In this document: positions 9,490 to 17,524 of the stretch, in pieces | Position numbering within the stretch: position 1 is the first letter of the stretch | Layout of the letters: each line of letters begins with the position of its first letter | Assembly: GCF_002395745.1 (NCBI RefSeq) | Contig: NZ_DGUN01000044.1 | Span: forward strand, 30,214 to 94,213 | Reading direction: 5' to 3' | Length of the DNA: 64,000 nucleotides | Origin: Fibrobacter sp. UBA4309 | GTDB lineage: Bacteria; Fibrobacterota; Fibrobacteria; Fibrobacterales; Fibrobacteraceae | Program-made: the position numbers and the translations under genes | The notes under the pieces: model-generated | Databases searched by the model: none | What the model saw: only the letters and a program-made list of their open reading frames with translations | What the model was told of the DNA's origin: nothing

Positions 9490-10442
9490 ACTCTCTCGTA
9501 TACCCTCAGTTTCGCAGAGCGCGCCCTGCTGTTCTTCGCAATTTCTTCGTCCGAAGGCAGAATCGGCTTGCGGTTCACCTTCTTAAGGCGCTGGTGATTG
9601 CCGCCGCACGTGCATACCGGCATATGGTCCGGGCAAATGCATGCCTTCTCGAATTCGGCAGCCGTCTGCTTGACGCAGCGGTCTTCCACCGAATGGTAGC
9701 TCATGACAACCAGGCGGCCACCCACCTTGAGGCAGTCTACAGCGGCACGCATGCTGTCTTCAATTTCTTTCAGTTCGCCGTTCACTTCCATGCGGACCGC
9801 CTGGAACACGCGAGCGAGGAGCCCGTTTATTTCGCGGCGTTTGTCGGGGAACACCGCTTCTACAGCGGCCTGCACGTCAGACGGCAAAATTTCGCGGCCT
9901 TCTTCTTTTATAGCGGCAGCCATTTCGACCAAGCGGGTCGCCAACTTGAAGGCGCGATCCATGTCCGCGTTCTTGCGGAGCGCTTCGGCCAGGTCATCGG
10001 CACTAACCGACATGAGCCACTGCTGTGCAGAAACGCCTTCGCGACGGTCCATGCGCAAGTCCAGCGGGTTGTTGCCGACAAAGGTAAAGCCGCGGGAACG
10101 GTCATCTACCTGGTGGCTGCTGATGCCAAGATCGTAAAGGATTCCGTCCAAAGTAGCGGGGGCGATTTCATTTTTCAGTTCACCGAAACGCACCGGATGG
10201 ACAATGAACTTTGGCTTGGTTCCGGCCAGGCGTCTCGTTGCGTAGGCGACAGCTTCTTCGTCGCGGTCAAACGCATGGAGCGTTCCCGATTCACTTAATT
10301 TGTTTGCAATCGCACAGGAATGTCCGCCACCGCCCAGGGTGCAATCGGCGTAGGTCCCGTCCGCCTTGATATTCAAGCCATCAAGGCATTCGGCAAGCAT
10401 TACCGGATCGTGATAGAAGGCTAGGGCATCAACGGTCGACAT
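9486..10442 (-). CDS. rsmH: 16S rRNA (cytosine(1402)-N(4))-methyltransferase RsmH
   Basis: SAM-dependent methyltransferase modifying C1402 of 16S rRNA (older name MraW). The protein begins MSTVDALAFYHDPVML and shows the GGGGHS SAM-binding loop, the DLGISSHQVDDRSRGF signature and the late MSYHSVEDR motif. I choose the ATG at 10442 because a GGAGG lies 7 nt upstream. An ATG-equivalent at 10463 would add seven residues without improving the family match. The start lies inside the last codons of mraZ. Confidence 0.95.
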   Translation of the reverse strand: MSTVDALAFYHDPVMLAECLDGLNIKADGTYADCTLGGGGHSCAIANKLSESGTLHAFDRDEEAVAYATRRLAGTKPKFIVHPVRFGELKNEIAPATLDGILYDLGISSHQVDDRSRGFTFVGNNPLDLRMDRREGVSAQQWLMSVSADDLAEALRKNADMDRAFKLATRLVEMAAAIKEEGREILPSDVQAAVEAVFPDKRREINGLLARVFQAVRMEVNGELKEIEDSMRAAVDCLKVGGRLVVMSYHSVEDRCVKQTAAEFEKACICPDHMPVCTCGGNHQRLKKVNRKPILPSDEEIAKNSRARSAKLRVYERV

Positions 10443-10905
10443 CAAGACCCTCCGTCGAGCCAATCTTGTAGAACATATCGTCGAACGACTTCAGATCCTC
10501 TTCGGACTTCTTGCTGTACTTAGCATTGTAGCGTTCGGGGTTCCACAATTCCAGAGACCTCCCACGGCCGGCGGCATATATCACCTCGGTCGTAAGGCCC
10601 GCATGCTCCAATAATTCCCTGGGGAGCAAGATACGGTTCTGGCCATCCATTTCAACAGGAGTGGCATCAAGTTGGTTCCGGAATATTTCGGCTTTCTGGC
10701 GGTCTTTAAACGCGTCGATTTCGGCCATGAATTTTTCGAATTCCGATAGGACATACAACCGGAGGGTGTGGTTCGGGCCACAGGTGACCACAAACTCGCC
10801 CCCTTCGGTAGGCCCGAGCTGGCGGCGGAATTCCCTGGGGAAGGAAGACCTTCCCTTTCCGTCGATAGCCGTCTGGGCTTTACCTATGAAAAACGATAGA
10901 CTCAT
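10429..10905 (-). CDS. mraZ: Transcriptional regulator MraZ
   Basis: DNA-binding protein at the head of the dcw operon, known in other bacteria to bind repeats in its own promoter. The 158-residue product from 10905 has the two tandem MraZ/AbrB-like modules, each with its DGKGR or DGQNR core followed by a P-R-E-F/L motif (near residues 15 and 90). A longer reading begins nine codons upstream at 10932, but an AAAAGGA sits 6 nt before the 10905 ATG and the protein then begins MSLSFFIGKAQT as the family does. Confidence 0.95.
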   Translation of the reverse strand: MSLSFFIGKAQTAIDGKGRSSFPREFRRQLGPTEGGEFVVTCGPNHTLRLYVLSEFEKFMAEIDAFKDRQKAEIFRNQLDATPVEMDGQNRILLPRELLEHAGLTTEVIYAAGRGRSLELWNPERYNAKYSKKSEEDLKSFDDMFYKIGSTEGLDVDR

Positions 10906-10950
10906 TTTTTCCTTTTTGACACAACTTGCCACAACACTTATAACACGTGG

Positions 10951-10980
10951 TAAATCTACCTACTTTTACCCACTTTTGCA
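10951..10980 (-). promoter_or_regulatory. MraZ-box-like direct repeats and possible dcw promoter
   Basis: Read on the minus strand, two adjacent 10-bp repeats AAAAGTGGGT and AAAAGTAGGT lie at 10977-10968 and 10967-10958, about 55-70 bp before the mraZ start. MraZ operators in other bacteria are TGGG-type repeats with a 10-bp period, so self-regulation is plausible. A TTGCAA and a TAGATT hexamer separated by 17 bp overlap the repeats and could be the -35 and -10 elements. This is inference from spacing and motif. Confidence 0.5.
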
Positions 10981-11158
10981 ATAGAAGACATCGAAAAAAC
11001 TTACAAAATCATACCAGAGGTGCCGGTCCAACCTCACTTTACTGCACAAAAGTGCATTTGTCGCAACGAGAGTCGACTTGTATTTTTTCTTTCTTGCCTA
11101 TGCGGCAAAGAATTTTTTGACTATCTTGACCTTGTTTTTTACGAAGGCCAACCCTATA

Positions 11159-11533
11159 ATGAGAATTTTCCGCCAGCTCACCATCATCTTTGCCATCTGC
11201 GTCGCGGGAGAAATCCTCCACCGCATCGTAGGCATCCCCCTTCCCGGGAACATCATCGGCATGGTATTGCTCCTGATCCTTCTCTGCACGAAGCTCGTCA
11301 AGCCGCAGCAGATCGCCGAGGTATCGAACTTTTTCCTTTCGCACCTGGCATTTTTCTTTCTCCCGCCGAGCATCGCCATCATGGCTGTCGGCGACGATAT
11401 CCTGGGCCGCTGGCCGCTACTGCTTTTCTTGTGCATCTCGTTCACGCTCGTAACGATCGCCTTCACCGGATGGGCGACGCAATTCCTTATCCGGAGACAG
11501 GAACGCAGGGAATCCCGGGGGAGCGAACCATGA
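11159..11533 (+). CDS. lrgA: LrgA/CidA family holin-like protein
   Basis: Small integral membrane protein of 124 residues with four predicted helices and the family motif IPLPGNIIGMVLLLILL near residues 25-41. LrgA/CidA proteins are holin-like and are linked to control of murein hydrolases and of metabolite (pyruvate/glycolate) export. The ATG at 11159 gives the normal family length. A TATAAT overlaps this ATG and there is no good Shine-Dalgarno, so the exact start is uncertain. The stop overlaps the lrgB start (ATGA). Confidence 0.88.
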   Translation: MRIFRQLTIIFAICVAGEILHRIVGIPLPGNIIGMVLLLILLCTKLVKPQQIAEVSNFFLSHLAFFFLPPSIAIMAVGDDILGRWPLLLFLCISFTLVTIAFTGWATQFLIRRQERRESRGSEP

Positions 11534-12219
11534 ACGCCATTATAAACTCCCCGCTGTTCGGGATACTCCTTTCGCTCGCCGCATTCGAAATCGGCACCGT
11601 CATCAGCAAGAAATGGAGGCATACCCTGCTGAACCCGCTGCTAATCGCCAACGTGCTTATCGTCGGGTTCCTGCTCACCACCGGAATCAGCCTCGAAAGC
11701 TACAACGTGGGCGGCAACTATATCGCCGTAATGCTCTCACCCGCGACCGTCGTACTCGCCATCCCGCTGTACAGGCAGATTTCCAGCCTGAAAAAATACT
11801 GGAAGCCCATTCTCGCCGGCATCCTTACCGGGAGCCTCACCTCCATCGCATGTGTTCTCTTTTTCGGCAAGCTCCTGAACCTCGGCGACACGCTCACGCG
11901 TTCGCTATTGCCAAAATCCATCACCATCCCCATGGGCAGCGTCGTTTCTGAACAGATTGGCGGGATCCCCTCCGTCACCATCATCGCCATCACGATTACG
12001 GGAATTACGGGAGCCGTCGCGGCCCCCGCCATCTGCAAGCTTTGCCGCATCAAGCACAGCGTGGCCCAGGGCGTCGCCATCGGCACGGCAAGCCACGCGC
12101 TCGGCACTTCCAGGGCCATGGAAATCGGCGAAGTCCAGGGCGCCATGAGCAGCCTTTCCATAGGTCTCGCCGGACTTTTCACCGCCATCGTGGCACCGAT
12201 TATCCTTTCGGCACTATAA
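11530..12219 (+). CDS. lrgB: LrgB/CidB family membrane protein
   Basis: Polytopic partner of LrgA with 229 residues. It shows the typical LrgB signatures LLSLAAFEIGTVI near the start and SITIPMGSVVSEQIGGIPSVT followed by the GTASHALGTSRAMEIGEVQGAMSSLS region. It starts by a 4-bp ATGA overlap with lrgA, so the two are translationally coupled. Function in this organism is not shown by the sequence; related pairs in plastids and bacteria transport glycolate or pyruvate. Confidence 0.93.
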   Translation: MNAIINSPLFGILLSLAAFEIGTVISKKWRHTLLNPLLIANVLIVGFLLTTGISLESYNVGGNYIAVMLSPATVVLAIPLYRQISSLKKYWKPILAGILTGSLTSIACVLFFGKLLNLGDTLTRSLLPKSITIPMGSVVSEQIGGIPSVTIIAITITGITGAVAAPAICKLCRIKHSVAQGVAIGTASHALGTSRAMEIGEVQGAMSSLSIGLAGLFTAIVAPIILSAL

Positions 12220-12224
12220 CAGAA

Positions 12225-12249
12225 AAGGCGGACCGCAAGGGCCCGCCTT
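12225..12249. terminator. Hairpin between convergent lrgB and lipoprotein gene
   Basis: AAGGCGG pairs with CCGCCTT across an 11-nt loop that can partly pair further. It lies 5 nt after the lrgB stop and before the stop of the converging gene. There is no long T-tract, so termination is inferred from position. Confidence 0.45.
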
Positions 12250-12270
12250 CAACATCAACAAAAACCAGTC

Positions 12271-14007
12271 CTAGCTTTCGCTGTCCTTCACGCAACGCAG
12301 CGCACAGGAATACACCTTGGAGTAGCTCTTTACCGTCCATGAATCCGATCCCCTCGTGAAGACGATCGCATAGGCCGCGGAAGAGCTGTACTGGCTAGCC
12401 GAACAGAAATACGTCGCCAAGTTCCTATCGTAATACGACGAGGACTGCTTTTCGCCAATCGGAAGAGCATCGAATCCGAGGCTGTTCGTCGGGGCGCCAA
12501 AGTTATAACTGCCATAGAAGCTGAACGGCCAGATATCGACAGCCTTCAACGGGAGCGTCGATTTTCCTGCCGCAGTATAGAGGTCAGCCCATTCCGTAGA
12601 ATCCGGCACATGCCATCCGGAGGGGCAAGCGCCCTGGCGCGGCTTGGCAAGCGTGTCCGCAGGAACAGAACTGCTGTTATAAGAAGACACCAGGTTCATG
12701 GCCGCGGCCCACTTGTACTGGCGTCCGCCAACGGCGCAAGTAGAATCAGAACCGACGCCACAAGACGTGCCGAACTGCAAATTGGGCATGCTTACGGAAT
12801 CCGCGTAATTCAGGTTCTGCGCCATCCAGGTCTTGCCGCCGATGGTCACGGTCCTATAGCTATTGTTATCACGGGTATCCTTGAGGGTTCCGTACGTCAC
12901 GGCCGGATTGCTCCAATCCGTCTTCTTTGTCACGCTGATAGAATCCTGGGTCCACTTACCGTCAGCGCAAATGAACGTGTAGCCCTTGAACTTGTAGGAT
13001 TTCCCTTCGCGAGCCTTGGTACAGGCATAGAGCATGCAGACTTCCTGTTCCTGGGCACTGCGCCAGCCGTCATCGTACACATAGAGTTTCAGTGCAGATT
13101 CCCTATACAGGCACATGGGTCCCAGGTCATCGTAGTAGTCGCTCCAGCTATCGTAAGAGAAGCGGCCTTCCTTAAAATCGCCGTCAGCAGCAGTACCGAG
13201 ATCCATCGTATCGATCATGGCCGTAGTCGGTTCATACCATCTTTCGTAATCGCCGTCGCAGTAGTAGTAACCATAATCAGAGGCGTTGTAGTAATCCACC
13301 ACTCCGTTCGTATCGAAGACAATCTCGTTATCGCGCTTTTCCGTGCACTTTCCAAAGACGGCATCGAGAATGCTCATCGAAGAAGAGCTGTACGAAGAAG
13401 ACGAGTAACCGCTAGACGAAGAGCCGGTCGAAGAAGAAGACTTAAGCCAGAGCTTGTACTCCGTCCAGTTTCCGTCGGAACAGATAACCCTCTCGTCCAT
13501 CGAGGACAAGTATACGATAGCGCCGACAACGGAAGGCAAGCAGGCGGGCAGGGCACTCATGGAGCGCACCGTATCCGGAAGTGTCTGCAAGGCGTATTCA
13601 ACCCACTTTCCTCTGCGGCCATCGCAGATGAGGTCCATCTTCATGGCCCTCACGTGCACCATGTATTCGTCACGGGTGCTGGAGCAGGTCGTCAAGTCCG
13701 CATATTTGGACACCGTATCCTTGGCATTACGAGCCTTCTTTGTGCGCTCGACCTCGGTTTTCCAGGTGAAGTAGCTGATCCATTTTTCTCCGTAGCAGAC
13801 CATGCGCTTGTTGTCTTCAGAAAGGTAGACAATCAAGCCTTCCTTTTCGGGAGTGCAATTGATGGAATCCAGGTCGGCAGACGTCCTTGCGTATTCGTCG
13901 ATTTCATCTTCTTCTGCAGAAGAGGCGTCATCGCTGCCGCAGGCCACCAGGGAGAGTACCGCAAAGAGAGGTACGAACAACAAAGCAAAGAAATTCTTTT
14001 TCATCAT
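12271..14007 (-). CDS. Lipoprotein with C-terminal Fibrobacter major paralogous domain
   Basis: Secreted lipoprotein of 578 residues. A signal peptide ends in a lipobox (LVAC, then GSDD with Asp at +3/+4). Several short repeated Cys-containing modules (W-x-EY/ISY, each preceded by CSSxxDE-type segments) occur at about 45-190. A Ser-rich linker follows near 195-210. The C-terminal domain (about 370-578) has DTRDNNSYRTVTIGGKTWMAQNLNY, the hallmark of the TIGR02145 family expanded in Fibrobacter. Function is unknown; such proteins are thought to be surface-exposed. An AGGAGG lies 2 nt before the first ATG and 5 nt before the second (14004), so the second may be used. It is 9 nt after its paralogue. 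Confidence 0.9.
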   Translation of the reverse strand: MMKKNFFALLFVPLFAVLSLVACGSDDASSAEEDEIDEYARTSADLDSINCTPEKEGLIVYLSEDNKRMVCYGEKWISYFTWKTEVERTKKARNAKDTVSKYADLTTCSSTRDEYMVHVRAMKMDLICDGRRGKWVEYALQTLPDTVRSMSALPACLPSVVGAIVYLSSMDERVICSDGNWTEYKLWLKSSSSTGSSSSGYSSSSYSSSSMSILDAVFGKCTEKRDNEIVFDTNGVVDYYNASDYGYYYCDGDYERWYEPTTAMIDTMDLGTAADGDFKEGRFSYDSWSDYYDDLGPMCLYRESALKLYVYDDGWRSAQEQEVCMLYACTKAREGKSYKFKGYTFICADGKWTQDSISVTKKTDWSNPAVTYGTLKDTRDNNSYRTVTIGGKTWMAQNLNYADSVSMPNLQFGTSCGVGSDSTCAVGGRQYKWAAAMNLVSSYNSSSVPADTLAKPRQGACPSGWHVPDSTEWADLYTAAGKSTLPLKAVDIWPFSFYGSYNFGAPTNSLGFDALPIGEKQSSSYYDRNLATYFCSASQYSSSAAYAIVFTRGSDSWTVKSYSKVYSCALRCVKDSES

Positions 14008-14016
14008 GACCTCCTA

Positions 14017-15861
14017 TTACTCGCCGTCTTCTTCAGCACTGCTGAGGTTTACTTCTTCGCTGCTAGACAGGACTACGCTGCTGGAGCTAGGCACAATGCT
14101 CTCGGAACTCGGAGGCGGCACGTTGCTGGAACTTTCGACAACCGAGGAGCTCGAAGCGGGAACCACGGCGGTACCGCGGTTCTTTACGCAGCGAACCGAG
14201 CAGTAGTCGCTCTTGTAATGGTAATCCCTAGACAAGCCCGAAGAGCTGTATGTCATCTCGTAAACATAGTTCCTGGACGCATTGTACTGGGAAGACGTGC
14301 AGAACACAGAATGGTAGCCGCCATCTTCCATATCTTCGTCACCGGCAGGCAGCGCCGTAAATCCAGAAAGGTTTGTCGCCGAGGCCGCATGCCAGGCACC
14401 TTCCGCCATAAGGTCGACAGCCTTCGGGACAGTCGTCACGAGGGAACGCCATTCCGCCGTATCCGGGACATGCCAGCCAGAGGGGCATATGCCCGCGCTG
14501 TCAAGATCACTCTTAAGATTCGACTGGAAGTTCGACACGATGTTCATCGCCGAAGTCCACGTATAGAAGCGGCCGCCCTTCTCGCAGTTCTCGGGCTTTC
14601 CGGCATAGCAGAAATTGCCAAACTGCAGGTTGGGGAAATTCGTGGAATCCGCAAAGTTCAAATTCTCAGCCATCCAGACACGGTCGCCGATAGTCACCGT
14701 CTTGTAGGTCTTTCCATCGCGGGTATCCGTCAAGGATCCGTAGGCGACATCGTGACTGAAGTAATCCGTCGTTTCCTGAGCATAGAAAAGAATCTCGCTC
14801 CAAGAAGAGCCGTTGCACTTGTATACCACGCCCTTCAACTTGTTCGTTGCACCGTTGTTTATAGGAATGCAAGCCTTATTGAAGCAGATATCCATGGCAG
14901 ACGCTTTTTTCCAGTTGCCCTGCGTAAACACATAAGTGTAGGTGTTGCCCTTGTTGAAAGGAGCTTCGCAGGCTTCATCAATCGACGTAGAACGGTCTTC
15001 GACCCAGATACCGCGCTTGAAGGCACCTTCGGTTGTATCCGTCGGGAATCCCCTGGTATCCAGGTAAGTTTCCGTCGTAGACAGCCACAGGCCGGAACGG
15101 CATTCGTAAATATCGGTAGATGCCACCCTGATAACGCGGGCAGAATCCTTAGCAAGGGTTCCCTCCTTGGATGCATCGCAAACGCCAAGGACCGTATCAC
15201 GGAGAACGTTACCCGAGTCATAGACCCTGGCCGAAGAACTCGAAGAACGCTTGCTGGAACTAGACCAGGTATTGTTCTCGATCCAGGTTTCGTCTTCGCA
15301 AACCAGGACAACGGCGTCTTCCTTGACAAAGACGGAATCGCCTTCGCGCGACGAATTGCACGGCAGCGAAGACAGCTTGGAGTACGTGGCTACCGTATCC
15401 ATCGAAGAAGCCTTGGAACTGCTGGAGGTCTTCTTGGGAGTGAACTCGACCCAGTCGTAGTCGTAGCACTTCATGTAAGAGTTGAGCGACGCGACAAAGA
15501 CAATCTGTCCCTCGTAACTGTAGGAACAGGTGCCGAGCATCGAGAGCGAGGGAATCGTATCGTCCGCTTCGGCATAGATATTCAACTTCCCGTGATTCGA
15601 CAAGCCGCTGCCGTCGTCCGGTGCGATAAATTCGGACCAGAAACCATTCGTGCAGGTCAGGTACATCTGTTCGCTGGCCAAGTAAACGGAATCACCGTCT
15701 TTCGACTTAATGCACTGCGGAAGGTCGTTGACCGTTTCGAACATCAAATACTTGCCGGTCGGGTCCATATCTTCGTCGCTAGAGGTACTATCCCCACAGC
15801 CGATGAACCAACCCGTCAACAAAGACACTGTAGCTATTGCGAATAAGCGCATTCCTTTCAT
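14017..15861 (-). CDS. Lipoprotein with Fibrobacter major paralogous domain and Ser-rich C-terminal tail
   Basis: Paralogue of the following gene. The 614 residues begin with a signal peptide and lipobox (FIGC, then GDST), followed by repeated Cys-containing modules of the W-x-E type and Ser-rich spacers. A TIGR02145-like domain occupies about 385-570 (LTDTRDGKTYKTVTIGDRVWMAENLNF). It differs from its neighbour in having about 45 further residues made of Ser/Pro/Glu/Val blocks at the very C-terminus. A GGAGG is 5 nt before the ATG and a perfect TATAAT is 23 nt upstream, so this is the first gene of the pair's operon. No biochemical role can be assigned. Confidence 0.9.
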   Translation of the reverse strand: MKGMRLFAIATVSLLTGWFIGCGDSTSSDEDMDPTGKYLMFETVNDLPQCIKSKDGDSVYLASEQMYLTCTNGFWSEFIAPDDGSGLSNHGKLNIYAEADDTIPSLSMLGTCSYSYEGQIVFVASLNSYMKCYDYDWVEFTPKKTSSSSKASSMDTVATYSKLSSLPCNSSREGDSVFVKEDAVVLVCEDETWIENNTWSSSSKRSSSSSARVYDSGNVLRDTVLGVCDASKEGTLAKDSARVIRVASTDIYECRSGLWLSTTETYLDTRGFPTDTTEGAFKRGIWVEDRSTSIDEACEAPFNKGNTYTYVFTQGNWKKASAMDICFNKACIPINNGATNKLKGVVYKCNGSSWSEILFYAQETTDYFSHDVAYGSLTDTRDGKTYKTVTIGDRVWMAENLNFADSTNFPNLQFGNFCYAGKPENCEKGGRFYTWTSAMNIVSNFQSNLKSDLDSAGICPSGWHVPDTAEWRSLVTTVPKAVDLMAEGAWHAASATNLSGFTALPAGDEDMEDGGYHSVFCTSSQYNASRNYVYEMTYSSSGLSRDYHYKSDYCSVRCVKNRGTAVVPASSSSVVESSSNVPPPSSESIVPSSSSVVLSSSEEVNLSSAEEDGE

Positions 15862-15883
15862 CGCGCCCTCCTTTTAGGTACAA

Positions 15884-15889
15884 ATTATA
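15884..15889 (-). promoter_or_regulatory. -10 element of the major-paralogous-domain lipoprotein operon
   Basis: A consensus TATAAT on the minus strand lies 23 nt before the ATG at 15861. A TTTGCA/TTGCAA sits 15-16 nt further upstream as a possible -35. Confidence 0.45.
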
Positions 15890-15922
15890 GAAAAAAACAG
15901 CCTTTTGCAAAAAAAAGAAAAC

Positions 15923-15947
15923 AAAAAAAGTTGTCAAGGTCTACAAC
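15923..15947 (-). terminator. Terminator-like hairpin after the SagB-like gene
   Basis: On the minus strand GTTGT and ACAAC form a 5-bp stem immediately followed by seven T residues, 30 nt after the stop at 15977. The stem is short, so this is a moderate call. Confidence 0.45.
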
Positions 15948-15976
15948 ATCGCGCTTTTCGCGGGCTTATAGCAAAA

Positions 15977-17341
15977 TTATAAGCTTTTGTCCTGCAAGGA
16001 TTTCCCCACCAGGACCGTAGAAATGACACTTTCGCCGTCGGGAATAGCGCAAAGCTTCTTTATATCATCATGATACACATAATGTTCCGCACGCGCATTC
16101 TTGTTCAGGAGTCTAGCCGCGATATCCAGGGACTCCCCGAGGAACCCTGCGTTCAGGTTCAGATAGCGGTAAGCGCGTTCGCCCAGCAGGTTGCACGCCT
16201 CGTTCAGGTCCGCCGTAAAGATTACCGCAAATGCGGTATTCTGCGCCTGTTCAGGTACGGCAAAGCACTTCACGAACTTCTTGATGCTCAGCTCCCCCGC
16301 CTGCATGTAAAGCGACTTGCGCACAGGCACGTAACGGTAGGCTCCCGGATATACAAACATGGCGTCGAACACGACCACCCAGACTTTGAGTAGGCCCGCC
16401 CCGAAAGCGTTGAACTGGGCCATTTCCATCCAGCGGAGGATCGACGAGAAAACGTCCAGGTCCATCGTGACCGGGAGGAACAGGGGGAGCGAGTCCGGAC
16501 GCGGTCTCAGGAACCACATCTCGCGGTAAAAATAATCGTTCGGGAACTTGGCCGGCGCCAGCGGAAATTCCTCGCCGGGCAAGGCCTTTGTCGCTACGCG
16601 CCGGACCTTGATGCACTTGGTGGCGTCGTTGATGCATTCTCCGCGATTCTGTAGCATGAACCTCGCGGCATAGCGTGAACCGGGGTCCATGGTCTCGTTC
16701 CTGTTGGAATACGCGAACTCGCCCAGGCCTTCGTCTACCGAATAGAACGCGACTGAGCTGTTTTCAGGGAACACCGCCACCGCGGCGAGCGGGACCTCCG
16801 TACCGCCAAGCCCAAGCGCTACCGCCACGACATCGTCTACAAAAGCGCCAAGAGGGAACACCTTCTTCCCCTTCGACTTTGCATACAACATAGTATTCGC
16901 GCAGGCGGCACCGACATCCATTTCTACCTGCCGGTAAGCCGCTTCCCTAAAGCGCCAGACGGCGCGGTCCATCAGGCCCGCATATAGATAAAGTTCTTCG
17001 GCCTTGGAAACAAAATCCTTCTCGGGGAAGGCATCTACGATAGCGGCCATTTTCTGCCTGGTCCCGATACACACGAGTTCCTGCGATTCCTGGTCCAGGT
17101 AGTACACGCCATCGGGAACGTTCCCGTTACGGATAAGCGCATAGACCGCGACCGAACGCAAGCCGTCGGCAAAAGACGGCGCATGGATAGGGCTCTTGGA
17201 ATCGCTCAGGGGGTAACGCTTGGCCCCGTCGTACCTCTTGTCGGCAAGGGGCATGGCCTCCCAATGCAGCGCTATCGGATCACCGACACCCCGGGGAGCG
17301 TAGCGAGTCGATTCGTGGTATGTCTCGGAATAGAACTGCAC
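15977..17341 (-). CDS. SagB/ThcOx-type nitroreductase-fold oxidoreductase (pseudodimer)
   Basis: Predicted flavin-dependent oxidoreductase of 454 residues. Family features are the N-terminal YHESTRY and YPLSDS segments. Two nitroreductase-like halves are visible. The first, near 140-215, has the pattern YRQVEMDVGAACANTMLYAKS and then FPLGAFVDDVVAVALGLGG; the second, near 385-420, has YRYLNLNAGFLGESLDIAARLL. In TOMM pathways SagB enzymes oxidise azolines to azoles, but no YcaO cyclodehydratase or precursor peptide is nearby, so the substrate is unknown. The start codon is GTG with no strong Shine-Dalgarno. The gene is monocistronic between a divergent GH5 gene and a terminator. Confidence 0.7.
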   Translation of the reverse strand: MQFYSETYHESTRYAPRGVGDPIALHWEAMPLADKRYDGAKRYPLSDSKSPIHAPSFADGLRSVAVYALIRNGNVPDGVYYLDQESQELVCIGTRQKMAAIVDAFPEKDFVSKAEELYLYAGLMDRAVWRFREAAYRQVEMDVGAACANTMLYAKSKGKKVFPLGAFVDDVVAVALGLGGTEVPLAAVAVFPENSSVAFYSVDEGLGEFAYSNRNETMDPGSRYAARFMLQNRGECINDATKCIKVRRVATKALPGEEFPLAPAKFPNDYFYREMWFLRPRPDSLPLFLPVTMDLDVFSSILRWMEMAQFNAFGAGLLKVWVVVFDAMFVYPGAYRYVPVRKSLYMQAGELSIKKFVKCFAVPEQAQNTAFAVIFTADLNEACNLLGERAYRYLNLNAGFLGESLDIAARLLNKNARAEHYVYHDDIKKLCAIPDGESVISTVLVGKSLQDKSL

Positions 17342-17480
17342 CCGGAAAAAATAATAAGTTTCTTACGGATGCTTGGAAAATTGTGCAAATACGGCGCATT
17401 TTTGGCTTTTTTCCAATACACTGGATACACTTTCGTCTATTTTTCGCTTTGCAAAAGGATCTCCAGCACACAATTCTTCC

Positions 17481-17493
17481 TATTATTATATAG
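17481..17493 (+). promoter_or_regulatory. AT-rich -10-like element upstream of the GH5 gene
   Basis: TATTATTATATAG lies about 32-44 nt before the ATG at 17525. The gene itself has a GAGG Shine-Dalgarno at 17516-17519. No convincing -35 was seen. Confidence 0.35.
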
Positions 17494-17524
17494 ATTAAAC
17501 GCGAACATGTAAAACGAGGTAGTT

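Noticed and set aside
12610..15846. A 1078-codon plus-strand open frame opposite the two TIGR02145-type lipoproteins
   Set aside because: Antisense to genes with signal peptides, lipoboxes and a known domain; no start signals or domains of its own.
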